Shown here piece by piece: positions 55,574 through 64,000 of a stretch of DNA of 64,000 nucleotides. This stretch comes from Seohaeicola zhoushanensis (GTDB taxonomy: Bacteria; Pseudomonadota; Alphaproteobacteria; Rhodobacterales; Rhodobacteraceae). The notes under the pieces are model-generated. The model was not told the DNA's origin. It ran no database searches and saw nothing but the letters and a program-made list of their open reading frames with translations. The stretch covers positions 172,075-236,074 of the forward strand of contig NZ_BNCJ01000003.1 in assembly GCF_014656415.1 (NCBI RefSeq). Direction: 5' to 3'. Numbering within the stretch: the first letter of the stretch is position 1; the number at the start of each line of letters is the position of its first letter. Position numbers and translations under genes: made by a program.

Positions 55574-55636
55574 ATCGTATACAATTTTGTTGCAACTATG
55601 TATCCGACTCTGCATCCCTATCGCATCGCATACGAT
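55574..55636. promoter_or_regulatory. Two palindromic GntR/FCD-type operator candidates
   Basis: ATCGTATACAAT (55574-55585) and ATCGCATACGAT (55625-55636) are near-perfect 12-base palindromes of the same design, 51 bases apart centre to centre, with an additional half-site TACGAT at 55653-55658. They lie in the 163-base gap between the GntR gene and the binding-protein gene. The spacing would allow DNA looping or control of both promoters. Confidence 0.6.
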
Positions 55637-55681
55637 CCACGTGATTCTGAGATACGATCAAACTGGACAGGGAAGAACGAC

Positions 55682-57250
55682 ATGAACCTACGCAAGATAC
55701 TCTTCGCCTCCGCGGCCCTGGCTGCCCTGGCCGGCGCCGCCCATGCGGAGAACCTGCTCAAATGGGGCGCCAACCGCGATATCGGATCGCTCGACCCCTA
55801 TTCCTACGGCGACAGCTTCACGATCAACGTGCTGAACCACGTCTACGAAGGCCTGGTGCGCTATAACCGCGACCTCAAGATCGAGCCGGCGCTGGCCACC
55901 AGCTGGGAAATCCTCGATGACAAGATCACCTGGCGCTTCAAGCTGCGCGAGGGCGTCAAGTTCCACAACGGCAACCCCTTCACCGCCGATGACGTCGTCG
56001 CCTCGCTGACCCGGGTGAGCGATCCCGCCTCGCCGCTGAAAGGCAACCTGCCGGCCTATGTCTCCTCGAAGGTGGTCGACGATCATACCGTCGACATCAC
56101 GCTGAACGGCACCTATCCACTGCTGCTGAACGACCTCACCAACATCCATATCTTCGACAAGGAATGGATGACCGAACACGACGCGCTGAAGCCGACCGAC
56201 ATCGGCGCCAACGTCGAAGGCTATGCGACCTACAACGCCAACGGCACCGGCCCGTTCAGCGTGGTCAGCCGCCAGCCCGACGCCAAGACTGTCTTCGCCA
56301 GGAACCCCGACTGGTGGGACACGCCGCAGCACAACCTCGACGGGTTCGAGCTGCTGCCGGTGAACTCGGCCGCCACCCGCGTCGCGGCGCTGCTCTCGGG
56401 CGAGATCAGCTTTACCAACGACGCCCCAGTGCAGGACCTGCCGCGCCTCGAGGCCGCGCCAAACGTCAACGTGCTCGAAGGCGTCGACCTGCGCACCGTG
56501 ATGGTCGGCTTCCCCTTCCGCGACAAACTCTCGACCGGTGCTGACAACCCCTTCGGCAACGTCAAGGTGCGCGAGGCGCTCTACAAGGCGATCGACCTCG
56601 AACTGATCCACAAGAAGGTGATGCGCGGCAAGAGCCGCATTGCCGGCGCGACCGTGGCCCCGGCCATCCCTGGCTATGTGCCGGAACTGGACGAGCTGCC
56701 CAAGTATGACCCCGAAGCCGCCAAGGCGATGCTGGCCGAGGCCGGCGTGCCCGAAGGGCTGGAGTTCGAGCTGAACTGTCTCTCCGACGGACTAGTCAAC
56801 GAGGAACAGTTCTGCCAGGCCATCGCCTCGATGTGGGCGCGGATCGGCCTCAAGCCCAAGCTCGACGTGGCGCCGCGCGCGGTGCAGACTCCGAAGCGGA
56901 CCGGCGGCACCACCGATATCTACATCCTCGGCTGGGCGACCCTGCCGATGCTCGACGCCTATTCGCCGCTGCTGCAGATCTTCCACACCAAGGAAGGAAA
57001 CTCGGGCGTGTTCAACTGGGGCGGCTGGTCCTTCCCCGAGCTGGACAAGCTGGTGCAGGCCGCGGGCAGCGAACTCGACACCGCCAAGCGCCTGGCGCTT
57101 GAGACCGAGGCACTGGGCATCGTCAAGAAAGAGCACATCATGGTCCCGCTGCACCAGCAGCCGATGGCCTGGGCGGTGACGGATGCGGTGTCCGAGATGC
57201 CGCTCTTCCCCGACAACAAGCCGCGCCTGTGGTTTGCCAGGATGAAGTAA
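55682..57250 (+). CDS. ABC transporter substrate-binding protein, family 5
   Basis: A 522-residue periplasmic binding protein of the oligopeptide/nickel type (SBP_bac_5). Signal peptide MNLRKILFASAALAALAGAAHA precedes ENLLKWG. WRFKLREGVKFHNGNPFTADDVVASL and GNVKVREALYKAIDLE are family hallmarks. Ligands are peptides, opines, nickel chelates or other large polar molecules; the downstream amidohydrolases suggest a nitrogen heterocycle or its conjugate. ATG 55682 has AGGGAAG upstream. A strong hairpin follows its stop. Confidence 0.92.
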   Translation: MNLRKILFASAALAALAGAAHAENLLKWGANRDIGSLDPYSYGDSFTINVLNHVYEGLVRYNRDLKIEPALATSWEILDDKITWRFKLREGVKFHNGNPFTADDVVASLTRVSDPASPLKGNLPAYVSSKVVDDHTVDITLNGTYPLLLNDLTNIHIFDKEWMTEHDALKPTDIGANVEGYATYNANGTGPFSVVSRQPDAKTVFARNPDWWDTPQHNLDGFELLPVNSAATRVAALLSGEISFTNDAPVQDLPRLEAAPNVNVLEGVDLRTVMVGFPFRDKLSTGADNPFGNVKVREALYKAIDLELIHKKVMRGKSRIAGATVAPAIPGYVPELDELPKYDPEAAKAMLAEAGVPEGLEFELNCLSDGLVNEEQFCQAIASMWARIGLKPKLDVAPRAVQTPKRTGGTTDIYILGWATLPMLDAYSPLLQIFHTKEGNSGVFNWGGWSFPELDKLVQAAGSELDTAKRLALETEALGIVKKEHIMVPLHQQPMAWAVTDAVSEMPLFPDNKPRLWFARMK

Positions 57251-57257
57251 GCAAGAC

Positions 57258-57280
57258 GGCCGGGCCCTCGCGGCCCGGCC
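57258..57280 (+). other. GC-rich hairpin between binding-protein and permease genes
   Basis: GGCCGGGCC (57258-57266) pairs perfectly with GGCCCGGCC (57272-57280) around CTCGC, eight bases after the binding-protein stop, with no T-run. It is the strongest of the four hairpins placed after transporter receptor genes here. Confidence 0.65.
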
Positions 57281-57304
57281 TCAGCCAACCCGCCGGAGAG
57301 TCCC

Positions 57305-58297
57305 ATGCTCGCCTTTCTCATCAAGCGCACCGCCAACGCCATCTTCGTGATGCTGGCGGTCGCATTCCTTGCCTTCGTCATCTTCCGCTTTTTCGGCGAC
57401 CCGGTCGAGATGATGGTCAACGAACAGGCGACCCAGGCCGACCGCGCGGAACTGCGGGAAAGGCTGGGGCTGAACGACGGGTTCCTGACCCAATACGCCC
57501 GCTTCGTGACCAATGCCGCCCAGGGCGATTTCGGGATTTCCTACCGCAACCAGCAGGACGTGATGGTGCTGCTCAAGGAACGCTTCCCGGCGACCTTCGA
57601 ATTGGTGCTGGTGGCGACGGTGATCTCGCTGGTGGTGGGCATTCCGCTGGGCGTGGTGACAGCGGTGCATCGCAATTCGCGGCTGGCGAATATGCTGCAG
57701 ATAAGCTCGATCATCGGGATTTCGCTGCCGAGTTTCGTGGTCGGGATCATGCTGATCCTGCTGTTCTCGGTCTCGCTCGGCTGGCTGCCGGCCTTCGGGC
57801 GGGGTGACACCGTGAACATCGGCTGGTGGTCCACCGGCCTGCTGACCCCCTCGGGGCGCATGGCGCTGATCCTGCCGGGCATTGCGCTCTCGATTTTCCA
57901 GATCACCATGGTCATGCGGCTGGTCCGCGCCGAAATGCTGGAGACCCTGCGCACCGATTACGTCAAGTTCGCCCGAGCGCGCGGCATTCCCGCCGCCCGC
58001 GTCCACTGGCGCCACGCGCTGCGCAACTGCCTGATGCCGGTCATCACCCTGACGGGGATGCAGATCGGCAACCTGATCGCCTTCGCGCTGGTGACCGAGA
58101 CGGTGTTCCAGTGGCCCGGCATGGGGATGCTGTTCATCCAGGCGGTGACCTTCGTCGATATCCCGGTGATGGCCGCCTACCTGATGCTGGTCTCGCTGAT
58201 CTTCGTGGTGCTGAACACGATCGTCGACTTCACCTATGCCTGGGTCGATCCGCGCCTGCGCGACGACACCGCCCGTGCCGGTGGTGCAAATGGCTGA
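57305..58297 (+). CDS. ABC transporter permease, DppB type
   Basis: A 330-residue inner-membrane protein with six hydrophobic segments. The N-terminus LAFLIKRTANAIFVMLAVAFLAFVIFRFFGDP and the EAA loop FARARGIPAARVHWRHALRN near 220-240 are typical of DppB. It pairs with the DppC-type permease encoded directly after it, whose start lies near or just before this stop. GGAGAG precedes ATG 57305. Confidence 0.93.
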   Translation: MLAFLIKRTANAIFVMLAVAFLAFVIFRFFGDPVEMMVNEQATQADRAELRERLGLNDGFLTQYARFVTNAAQGDFGISYRNQQDVMVLLKERFPATFELVLVATVISLVVGIPLGVVTAVHRNSRLANMLQISSIIGISLPSFVVGIMLILLFSVSLGWLPAFGRGDTVNIGWWSTGLLTPSGRMALILPGIALSIFQITMVMRLVRAEMLETLRTDYVKFARARGIPAARVHWRHALRNCLMPVITLTGMQIGNLIAFALVTETVFQWPGMGMLFIQAVTFVDIPVMAAYLMLVSLIFVVLNTIVDFTYAWVDPRLRDDTARAGGANG

Positions 58298-58313
58298 GGC
58301 CGAGGAGCAACCG

Positions 58314-59270
58314 ATGGAAAAGACCCTCTCCGCCCCCGCAATGGCCGAACCCGCCCGCCCCTCGCGGCTGGCCCGGATCCGCCAGAGCGACCTGTGGTAT
58401 TCCTTCCGCAGCCATCGCTCGGCCGTGATCGCCGCCGCGCTGCTGGCGCTGATCGTGGTGACCGCCTTCCTTGCGCCGCTCATCACGCCGCAGAACCCCT
58501 ACGACCTCGCCTCGCTGGAGCTCTGGAACGCCGAGATCCCGCCGATCTGGAACGCCGAGGGGCAATGGCCCTTCATCCTCGGCACTGACACGCAGGGGCG
58601 CGACATCCTCTCGGCCATCCTCTATGGCTCGCGCATCTCGCTCATCATCGGCTTTGCCTCGGTGGTGCTGGCGCTGATCGTCGGGCTGGCGCTGGGGTTG
58701 ATCGCCGGCTTCTTCGGCGGATGGGCGGACAATGTCATCATGCGCTTCGGCGATGTGCTGCTGTCGATGCCCTTCATCCTGATCGCAATCCTGATCTCGG
58801 CCATCGCGACCGCCTCCCTGCCGACCGGCCTCAAGGACATCCTGGCCGCGCCGATCCTGATCGTCGCCATCGCGGTGCCCTCCTGGGTGCAATACGCCCG
58901 CACGGTGCGCGCCTCGGCGATGGTGGAGAGCCGCAAGGAATACGTGCAGGCGGCGAGGCTGATCCGGGTGAAGGCCTGGCGCATCATGCTGCACCACATC
59001 CTGCCCAACTGCATGACGCCGATCATGGTGGCCGCGACGCTGAACTTCGGCCTGGCCATCCTGTCCGAGGCAACGCTCTCCTTCCTCGGCGTCGGTATGC
59101 CCCCCGATCAGCCCTCGCTCGGCACGCTGATCCGGATCGGCAACCAATATCTCTTCTCGGGCCTGTGGTGGATCGTGGTCTTCCCGTCGATCCAGCTCTG
59201 CCTGATCGTGCTGTCTGTCAACATGATCGGCGACTGGCTGCGTGACGCGCTCAACCCCAAACTTCGGTGA
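58314..59270 (+). CDS. ABC transporter permease, DppC type
   Basis: A 318-residue inner-membrane protein with five to six hydrophobic segments, GTDTQGRDILSAILYGSRISL near 90 and the EAA loop QAARLIRVKAWRIMLHHILPN. ATG 58314 has GAGGAG seven bases before it; an earlier ATG at 58290 overlaps the dppB-type gene by eight bases and is also possible. It ends in GTGA shared with the first amidohydrolase gene. Confidence 0.92.
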   Translation: MEKTLSAPAMAEPARPSRLARIRQSDLWYSFRSHRSAVIAAALLALIVVTAFLAPLITPQNPYDLASLELWNAEIPPIWNAEGQWPFILGTDTQGRDILSAILYGSRISLIIGFASVVLALIVGLALGLIAGFFGGWADNVIMRFGDVLLSMPFILIAILISAIATASLPTGLKDILAAPILIVAIAVPSWVQYARTVRASAMVESRKEYVQAARLIRVKAWRIMLHHILPNCMTPIMVAATLNFGLAILSEATLSFLGVGMPPDQPSLGTLIRIGNQYLFSGLWWIVVFPSIQLCLIVLSVNMIGDWLRDALNPKLR

Positions 59271-60457
59271 CCAATATGAAGACCAAGACTCTCAAGAACG
59301 TCCGCCCGATGGGCGCCGCCGCAACCGACCTGCATATCGTCGACGGGCGGTTCACGGCCAGCGCCGGAGCGGATGCCGAGGTCATCGATTGTGGCGGCCG
59401 CATCCTGATCCCCGGTCTGGTCGAGGCGCATACTCACCTCGACAAGTCGCTCCTGGGCCTGCCTTGGTATCGCAACGAGGTCGGTCCGCGCCTGATCGAC
59501 AAGATCAACAACGAGCGCGAGGTGAAGGTCTCGCTGGGCCTCGACCCGCAGGTGCAGTCCGAACGGCACGCGATCCTCGCCATGTCGCATGGCTGCACCC
59601 ATATCCGGTCGCACGTCGACGTCGACACGCACCACGGGCTGGCCGGTATCGAGGGCGTCATGGCCACCCGCGAGAAGCTGAAAGGCATGATCGACATCGA
59701 GATCGTCGCCTTCCCGCAATCCGGCATGATGACCCGTCCCGGCACCGCCGAACTGATGGGCGAGGCACTCGCCATGGGCGCGGAACTTGTCGGCGGGATC
59801 GACCCCTGCGGGATGGAGCATGACCCCAAGGGCCATCTCGACACAATCTTCGCCCTGGCCGAGAAGCACGGCAAGCCGATCGACATACACCTGCACGAAC
59901 GCGACTCGCTCGGCTGGTTCTCGATGGAAGAGATCATCGCGCGCACCGAGGCGCTGGGGATGCAGGGCAAGGTGGCGATTTCCCACGCCTTCTGCCTCGG
60001 CGCTGTGGACCGGGCCTATGTCGCGGGCCTGCACGAGAAGCTGGCCGAGAACCGCATCCACATCCTGACCACCGCCCCTGCTTCTGCCCCGGTGCCGGCA
60101 GTGAAGGAGCTGAACGCCATGGGCATTCTCGTGGGCGCCGGTTGCGACGGCATCCGCGACACCTGGGGGCCCTACGGCAATTCCGACATGCTGGAGCGCG
60201 CCATGTTCGTCGGGATGCGCAACAACTTCCGCCGCGACGACGAAGTCGAACTCGCGCTTGAGGTCTGCACCTATGGCGGCGCGGCGATCATGGAAGCCGA
60301 GGGCTACGGTCTCGACATCGGCTGCAACGCTGACTGCGTGCTGGTCGAGGGCGAAACCCTGGCCGAAGCCGTCGCCACCCACGCCCCGCGCAAGCTGGTG
60401 CTGAAAGGCGGCGAAGTCACCGCGCGTGACGGCAAATGCGTGGTGGAGGCGCCGTGA
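59267..60457 (+). CDS. Cytosine deaminase-like amidohydrolase
   Basis: A 396-residue metal hydrolase of the CodA type. HTHLDKSLLGLPWYRNE (55-71) gives H55 and H57; THIRSHVDVD, LKGMIDIEIVAFPQSG, IDIHLHERD and GCDGIRDTWGPYGNSDM line up with the CodA active-site blocks, including the late catalytic aspartate. CodA enzymes deaminate cytosine and related rings. The ABC genes around it suggest an imported substrate. GTG 59267 is inside GTGA; ATG at 59276 is an alternative start. Confidence 0.88.
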   Translation: MTNMKTKTLKNVRPMGAAATDLHIVDGRFTASAGADAEVIDCGGRILIPGLVEAHTHLDKSLLGLPWYRNEVGPRLIDKINNEREVKVSLGLDPQVQSERHAILAMSHGCTHIRSHVDVDTHHGLAGIEGVMATREKLKGMIDIEIVAFPQSGMMTRPGTAELMGEALAMGAELVGGIDPCGMEHDPKGHLDTIFALAEKHGKPIDIHLHERDSLGWFSMEEIIARTEALGMQGKVAISHAFCLGAVDRAYVAGLHEKLAENRIHILTTAPASAPVPAVKELNAMGILVGAGCDGIRDTWGPYGNSDMLERAMFVGMRNNFRRDDEVELALEVCTYGGAAIMEAEGYGLDIGCNADCVLVEGETLAEAVATHAPRKLVLKGGEVTARDGKCVVEAP

Positions 60458-61896
60458 GCGGGCGTATCCTCCTCTCCGCCCGCTGGGTGATCGGCCACCG
60501 CGACGGCCGCCACGTCGTTCACGAGAACGGCGTGGTGGTGATCGAGCGCGATACCGTGCTCCATGTCGGCGCCTCCTTTGACGGCGAGGTGGCGCAGCGG
60601 ATCGACTACGGCCAGGCGGTCATCTCGCCGGGTTTCATCGACCTCGACGCGCTCTCCGACCTCGACACCACGATCCTCGGCTATGACAACACCCCCGCCT
60701 GGAAGAAGGGCCGCGTCTGGCCCGAGAGCTACATCGCCGCCGGCCCGCGCGAGATGTATTCGCCCGAGGAACTGGCCTTCCAGAAACGCCACGCCTTCGC
60801 GCAGCTGATCCGCAACGGGATCACCACCGCCCTGCCCATCGCCTCGCTGTTCTACCGCGAATGGGGCGAGACGGTCGCCGAGTTCGACGCCGCCGCCACT
60901 GCCGCCGAGGAACTTGGTTTGCGCGTCTATCTCGGCCCGGCCTATCGCACCGGCGGCCAGGTCACGGATACCGCCGGCAACATCCGCCCGGTCTATGACG
61001 AGATGCGCGGCTTGCGGGGGCTGGAAGACGCCGCCGCCTTTGCCCGCCGGATCGACGGCACCGCCAATGGCCTGGTGCGCGCGATGTTCGCGCCCGACCG
61101 GATCGAGACCTGCACCGAGACGCTGTTGCAGCGCACAGCCCTGATCGCCGCCGAAATGGGCGCCCCGGTGCGCCAGCACTGCGCGCAATCCCCCGTCGAG
61201 CTGCGGCTGGTGGCCGACCAGCACGGCTGCGGCCCGATCGAATGGCTCCAGCGCATCGGCGCGTTGCAGGACAACTGGCTGCTGCCGCATGGCACCCATG
61301 CCACCGAGGCCGAATTCGCGCTGATCGCCCAGGCCGGGGCGACGCTGGTGCATTGCCCGCTGGTTTCGGCACGTCATGGCGGGATGCTGAAGAGCTTCCC
61401 CAAATGCCGTGCGATGGGCATCAACGTCGGCCTCGGCACCGACACCTTCCCGCCCGACATGGTCCTGAACATGCAGATCGGCATGATGACCGCCCGCCTG
61501 AGCGACGGGATGGAGGCGATCCGGTCCGAAGCCATGTTCGACGCCGCGACACTCGGCGGGGCACGCGCCCTGAAGCGCGACGACCTCGGCCGCCTCGCCC
61601 CCGGCGCGAAGGCGGATATCGCCGTCATCGACCTCTCGCGCGTCCTGCAGGGCCCGGACCCGGTGCAAAGCCTGATGACCTCGGCCTTTGGCCGCGACGT
61701 GCGCGAAGTCTGGATCGACGGGCGGCGGGTGATGGAGAACGGCCGCATCCCCGGCATCGACGAAGATGCCGACGCCGCCCGCGCCCAGGCCCAGTTCGAC
61801 CGCGTCATCGCACAATATCCCGACCGGACGGTGAACCACCCGCCTGTGCGCGAGATCTTCACCCCGAGCTATGAAAGGATTGGCGCCGATGAGTGA
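60454..61896 (+). CDS. Amidohydrolase-like protein lacking the HxH motif
   Basis: A 480-residue amidohydrolase-fold protein. Where the family has GF-[IV]-D-x-H-x-H, this one reads GFIDLDALSDL, so the two metal histidines expected at 65 and 67 are Asp and Leu. Later candidate ligands remain: H in VRQHCAQSP, H in LLPHGTHATE and D in GLGTDTFPPDM. It may bind metal differently or have another reaction. Otherwise full length with the usual C-terminal KADIAVIDL. GTG 60454 is inside GTGA with GGAGG close before it. Confidence 0.8.
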   Translation: MSGRILLSARWVIGHRDGRHVVHENGVVVIERDTVLHVGASFDGEVAQRIDYGQAVISPGFIDLDALSDLDTTILGYDNTPAWKKGRVWPESYIAAGPREMYSPEELAFQKRHAFAQLIRNGITTALPIASLFYREWGETVAEFDAAATAAEELGLRVYLGPAYRTGGQVTDTAGNIRPVYDEMRGLRGLEDAAAFARRIDGTANGLVRAMFAPDRIETCTETLLQRTALIAAEMGAPVRQHCAQSPVELRLVADQHGCGPIEWLQRIGALQDNWLLPHGTHATEAEFALIAQAGATLVHCPLVSARHGGMLKSFPKCRAMGINVGLGTDTFPPDMVLNMQIGMMTARLSDGMEAIRSEAMFDAATLGGARALKRDDLGRLAPGAKADIAVIDLSRVLQGPDPVQSLMTSAFGRDVREVWIDGRRVMENGRIPGIDEDADAARAQAQFDRVIAQYPDRTVNHPPVREIFTPSYERIGADE

Positions 61897-62857
61897 CATC
61901 GTGCTCGACGTCCGCAACCTGCGGGTCGATTTTCCCACTCGCAGGGGCATCCTGACCGCCGTGGACGACGTCTCTCTGACCATCCGCAAGGGTGAGATCC
62001 TCGGCATGGTCGGCGAAAGCGGCGCCGGCAAGTCGATGACCGGCATGGCCATCCTCGGGCTGCTCGAACCGCCGGGGCGCATCGCGGCGGGGTCGATCCA
62101 CCTCTCGGGCGACCGGATCGACCAGCTCTCGGACCGCGAGATGCAGGACGTGCGGGGCCGCCGGATCGGGGCGATCTTCCAGGACCCTCTCACCTCGCTC
62201 AACCCGCTGTTCCGGGTCGGCGACCAGCTGGTCGAGACCATCCGCCTGCACACCGACCTGACCCGCGCCCAGGCGCGCGAGCGCGCCAAGGCGCTGATGC
62301 GCGAGGTCGGCATCCCGGCGGTCGAGGAGCGCATCGACAATTACCCCCACCAGTTCTCGGGCGGGATGCGGCAGCGCATCGTCATCGCACTCGCGCTCTG
62401 CGCCGAGCCCGAGCTGATCGTGGCCGACGAGCCGACTACCGCGCTCGACGTCTCGATCCAGGCGCAAATCACCGCGCTGCTCAAGCGGCTCTGCCGCGAG
62501 CGCGGCACCGCGGTGATGCTGGTAACGCACGACATGGGGGTGATCGCCGAAACCGCCGACCGGGTCGCGGTGATGTATGCTGGCCGCCTCGCCGAAGTGG
62601 GCCGCGTCGAGGACGTCGTGCAGCGTCCGCGGCACCCCTATACCGTCGGCCTCATGGGCTCGATCCCAAGCCTGCGGTCGGACGCCGAGGAACTGCAGAT
62701 GATCCCCGGCGCCATGCCGCGCCTCGACGCCATCCCGCCGGGCTGCGCCTTCAACCCGCGCTGCGCCCATGCCGGCCCGAAATGCCGCCAGGACGTTCCG
62801 CGCATCGACGGCCCCGGCGCCGCCTGCTGGCTTGCCATGGAAGGAGCAACCGCATGA
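61889..62857 (+). CDS. ABC transporter ATPase, DppD type
   Basis: A 322-residue ATPase. Walker A GESGAGKS is at 43-50, the Q-loop in [11 protein letters not shown], the signature FSGGMRQR and Walker [13 protein letters not shown]. The C-terminal [14 protein letters not shown] block is the cysteine-rich oligopeptide-transporter tail that can hold an iron-sulfur cluster. It overlaps the preceding gene by eight bases; AAGGA stands before ATG 61889. Confidence 0.94.
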   Translation: MSDIVLDVRNLRVDFPTRRGILTAVDDVSLTIRKGEILGMVGESGAGKSMTGMAILGLLEPPGRIAAGSIHLSGDRIDQLSDREMQDVRGRRIGAIFQDPLTSLNPLFRVGDQLVETIRLHTDLTRAQARERAKALMREVGIPAVEERIDNYPHQFSGGMRQRIVIALALCAEPELIVADEPTTALDVSIQAQITALLKRLCRERGTAVMLVTHDMGVIAETADRVAVMYAGRLAEVGRVEDVVQRPRHPYTVGLMGSIPSLRSDAEELQMIPGAMPRLDAIPPGCAFNPRCAHAGPKCRQDVPRIDGPGAACWLAMEGATA

Positions 62858-63810
62858 CCGCAATCCTCGAGGTCGACGCGCTGGAGCGCCGCTTCGACGT
62901 CTCTGCCCCCTGGCTGAACCGCGTGATCGAGCGCAAGCCACGCCGTACCCTGCGCGCCGTCGATGGCGTCGACTTCACCATAGAACGCGGGCAGACCCTG
63001 GCGCTGGTAGGTGAATCCGGCTGCGGCAAGAGCACCATCGCACGGCTGGTGACGGGGCTGCATTCGCCGTCCGGCGGGTCGATCACCTTCCACGGCGACC
63101 GGGACCGGATGCAGATGATCTTCCAGGACCCCTACGCCAGCCTCAACCCGCGCTGGCGGGTCGGGCGCATCGTCGCCGAGCCGCTGCGCACGCTGCGCCC
63201 CGACACGCCGGACAGCATGGTCTCGGCCCGCGTCGACGAGCTGCTGCGCACCGTGGGCCTCTCGCCCTCGGACGCGTCCAAGTTCCCGCACGAATTCTCG
63301 GGCGGTCAGCGGCAACGTATCTCCATCGCCCGCGCGCTGGCGGGCGAGCCCGAGTTCCTGGTCTGCGACGAACCCACCTCGGCGCTCGACGTCTCGGTTC
63401 AGGCTCAAGTGCTGAACCTGATGAAACGGCTGCAACGCGAGATGGGTCTCAGCTATCTGTTCATCAGCCACGACCTTAGCGTGGTGCGGCACATGGCCGA
63501 TGTCATCGCCGTGATGTACCTGGGCCGCATCGTCGAGATTCAGCCAACCGCCGATCTATTCGCCAATCCGCTGCATCCCTACACGCGGCTGTTGCTCGAA
63601 ACGATCCCCGATCTCGAAGCGCCCAAACGCGACCGCGCCCCGATGGGCGGCGAAGTCCCCTCGCCCGTCTCACCGCCGTCGGGCTGCAGTTTCCACCCGC
63701 GCTGCCCGCTCGCCTTCGACCGCTGCAAGGCCGAGCGCCCGCTACGCCGCGCCGAGGTGCACGACCGCCGCGTCGCCTGTTTCGCCTGCGAGGAGAAGGC
63801 CCATGTATGA
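62854..63810 (+). CDS. ABC transporter ATPase, DppF type
   Basis: A 318-residue ATPase. Walker A GESGCGKS is at 53-60, Q-loop [11 protein letters not shown], signature FSGGQRQR and Walker [13 protein letters not shown], ending with the cysteine-rich tail ([17 protein letters not shown]). It overlaps the DppD-type gene as ATGA with AAGGAG upstream and completes the five-part transporter. The next gene starts inside its last codons. Confidence 0.94.
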   Translation: MTAILEVDALERRFDVSAPWLNRVIERKPRRTLRAVDGVDFTIERGQTLALVGESGCGKSTIARLVTGLHSPSGGSITFHGDRDRMQMIFQDPYASLNPRWRVGRIVAEPLRTLRPDTPDSMVSARVDELLRTVGLSPSDASKFPHEFSGGQRQRISIARALAGEPEFLVCDEPTSALDVSVQAQVLNLMKRLQREMGLSYLFISHDLSVVRHMADVIAVMYLGRIVEIQPTADLFANPLHPYTRLLLETIPDLEAPKRDRAPMGGEVPSPVSPPSGCSFHPRCPLAFDRCKAERPLRRAEVHDRRVACFACEEKAHV

Positions 63811-64000
63811 AGAGCGCTTCATGCGCCGCGCCATCGAGATCTCGGCACAGGCGCTCGAAACCCCCGGCACCGAGCCGTTCGGCTCGGTCGTGGTCAAGGG
63901 CGGCAGGATCGTCGGCGAAGGGATTAACCGCTCGGTGATGAACCACGACCCGACCTCGCATGGCGAGACCGAGGCCATCCGCGACGCCTGCCGCAACCTG
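63803..64000 (+). CDS. Nucleoside/base deaminase, N-terminal part, cut by window end
   Basis: The first 66 codons of a zinc deaminase of the CMP/dCMP or guanine deaminase family. EPFGSVVVKGGRIVGEG and the zinc and proton-transfer motif SHGETEAIRDACR (H-x-E, usually HAE) are visible; the PCxxC half lies beyond 64,000. ATG 63803 has GAGGAGAAGG upstream and overlaps the DppF-type stop by eight bases, so it is the eighth gene of the ABC operon. It supports a role of this operon in removing amino groups from an imported ring or nucleoside. Confidence 0.8.
   Translation, partial: MYEERFMRRAIEISAQALETPGTEPFGSVVVKGGRIVGEGINRSVMNHDPTSHGETEAIRDACRNL

Noticed and set aside
60304-62340. 678-codon leftward open frame opposite the amidohydrolase and ABC genes
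   Set aside because: Crosses several well-supported rightward genes; low-complexity translation.
21225-64000. Genomic island or prophage
   Set aside because: No integrase, phage genes or attachment repeats are visible; the only mobile remnant is at 18.5-19.2 kb, and base composition looks similar throughout.

Overview
The window is GC-rich, densely coded bacterial chromosome. Gene content points to an alphaproteobacterium, most likely Rhodobacterales: a RamA-like ferredoxin/ASKHA protein, an Usg protein, a zwf-pgl-pgi operon, several TRAP transporters and a TctABC transporter. This placement rests on gene content and style only, because no rRNA or other taxonomic marker is present.

Positions 1-21,200 look like core or housekeeping chromosome. 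They hold two copies of a palindromic intergenic repeat, a corrinoid-activator-like protein with a SAM methyltransferase, a DUF2235 protein, an apparently solitary DNA methyltransferase, tRNA-Gly(CCC), a small lipoprotein, a DmdB-like acyl-CoA ligase divergent from a hotdog thioesterase, an HPP-CBS membrane protein, the glucose-6-phosphate operon zwf-pgl-pgi, a radical SAM protein, usg, gyrA, a decayed IS5-type transposase and lipA. A lysine-rich protein of unknown function follows.

Positions 21,200-64,000 are an accessory catabolic region: five binding-protein-dependent transporters (three TRAP, one TctABC, one oligopeptide-type ABC), each beside enzymes and a local regulator. Block A (21.2-35.6 kb) has a leftward operon (citryl-CoA lyase-like, class III CoA-transferase, TRAP, FAH-family hydrolase, quinone reductase) divergent from a rightward set (hydroxyquinol-type intradiol dioxygenase, IclR, amidohydrolase, MetE-like protein), then a ThDP enzyme with a second IclR. 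Block B (35.6-44.4 kb, plus LysR to 45.4 kb) has TctABC, an SDR plus epimerase pair, TRAP and an SMP-30 lactonase, suggesting sugar-acid or lactone use. Block C (45.4-53.9 kb) is an eight-gene leftward operon: TRAP receptor, cupin, two TRAP permeases, IclR, hydantoinase A and B, and an HpcH/HpaI aldolase. Block D (54.2-64 kb) has GntR and a flavin reductase divergent from an ABC operon that carries a cytosine-deaminase-like amidohydrolase, a second amidohydrolase that has lost its usual HxH metal motif, and a deaminase cut by the window end. Block D looks like an uptake-and-deamination system for a nitrogen heterocycle.

Many genes in an operon overlap as ATGA or GTGA. Four of the five transporter operons carry a GC-rich hairpin soon after the binding-protein gene, which could set a high receptor-to-permease ratio. 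Palindromic candidate operators lie in most divergent promoter regions. Substrates cannot be read from sequence, so the pathway assignments are inferences.
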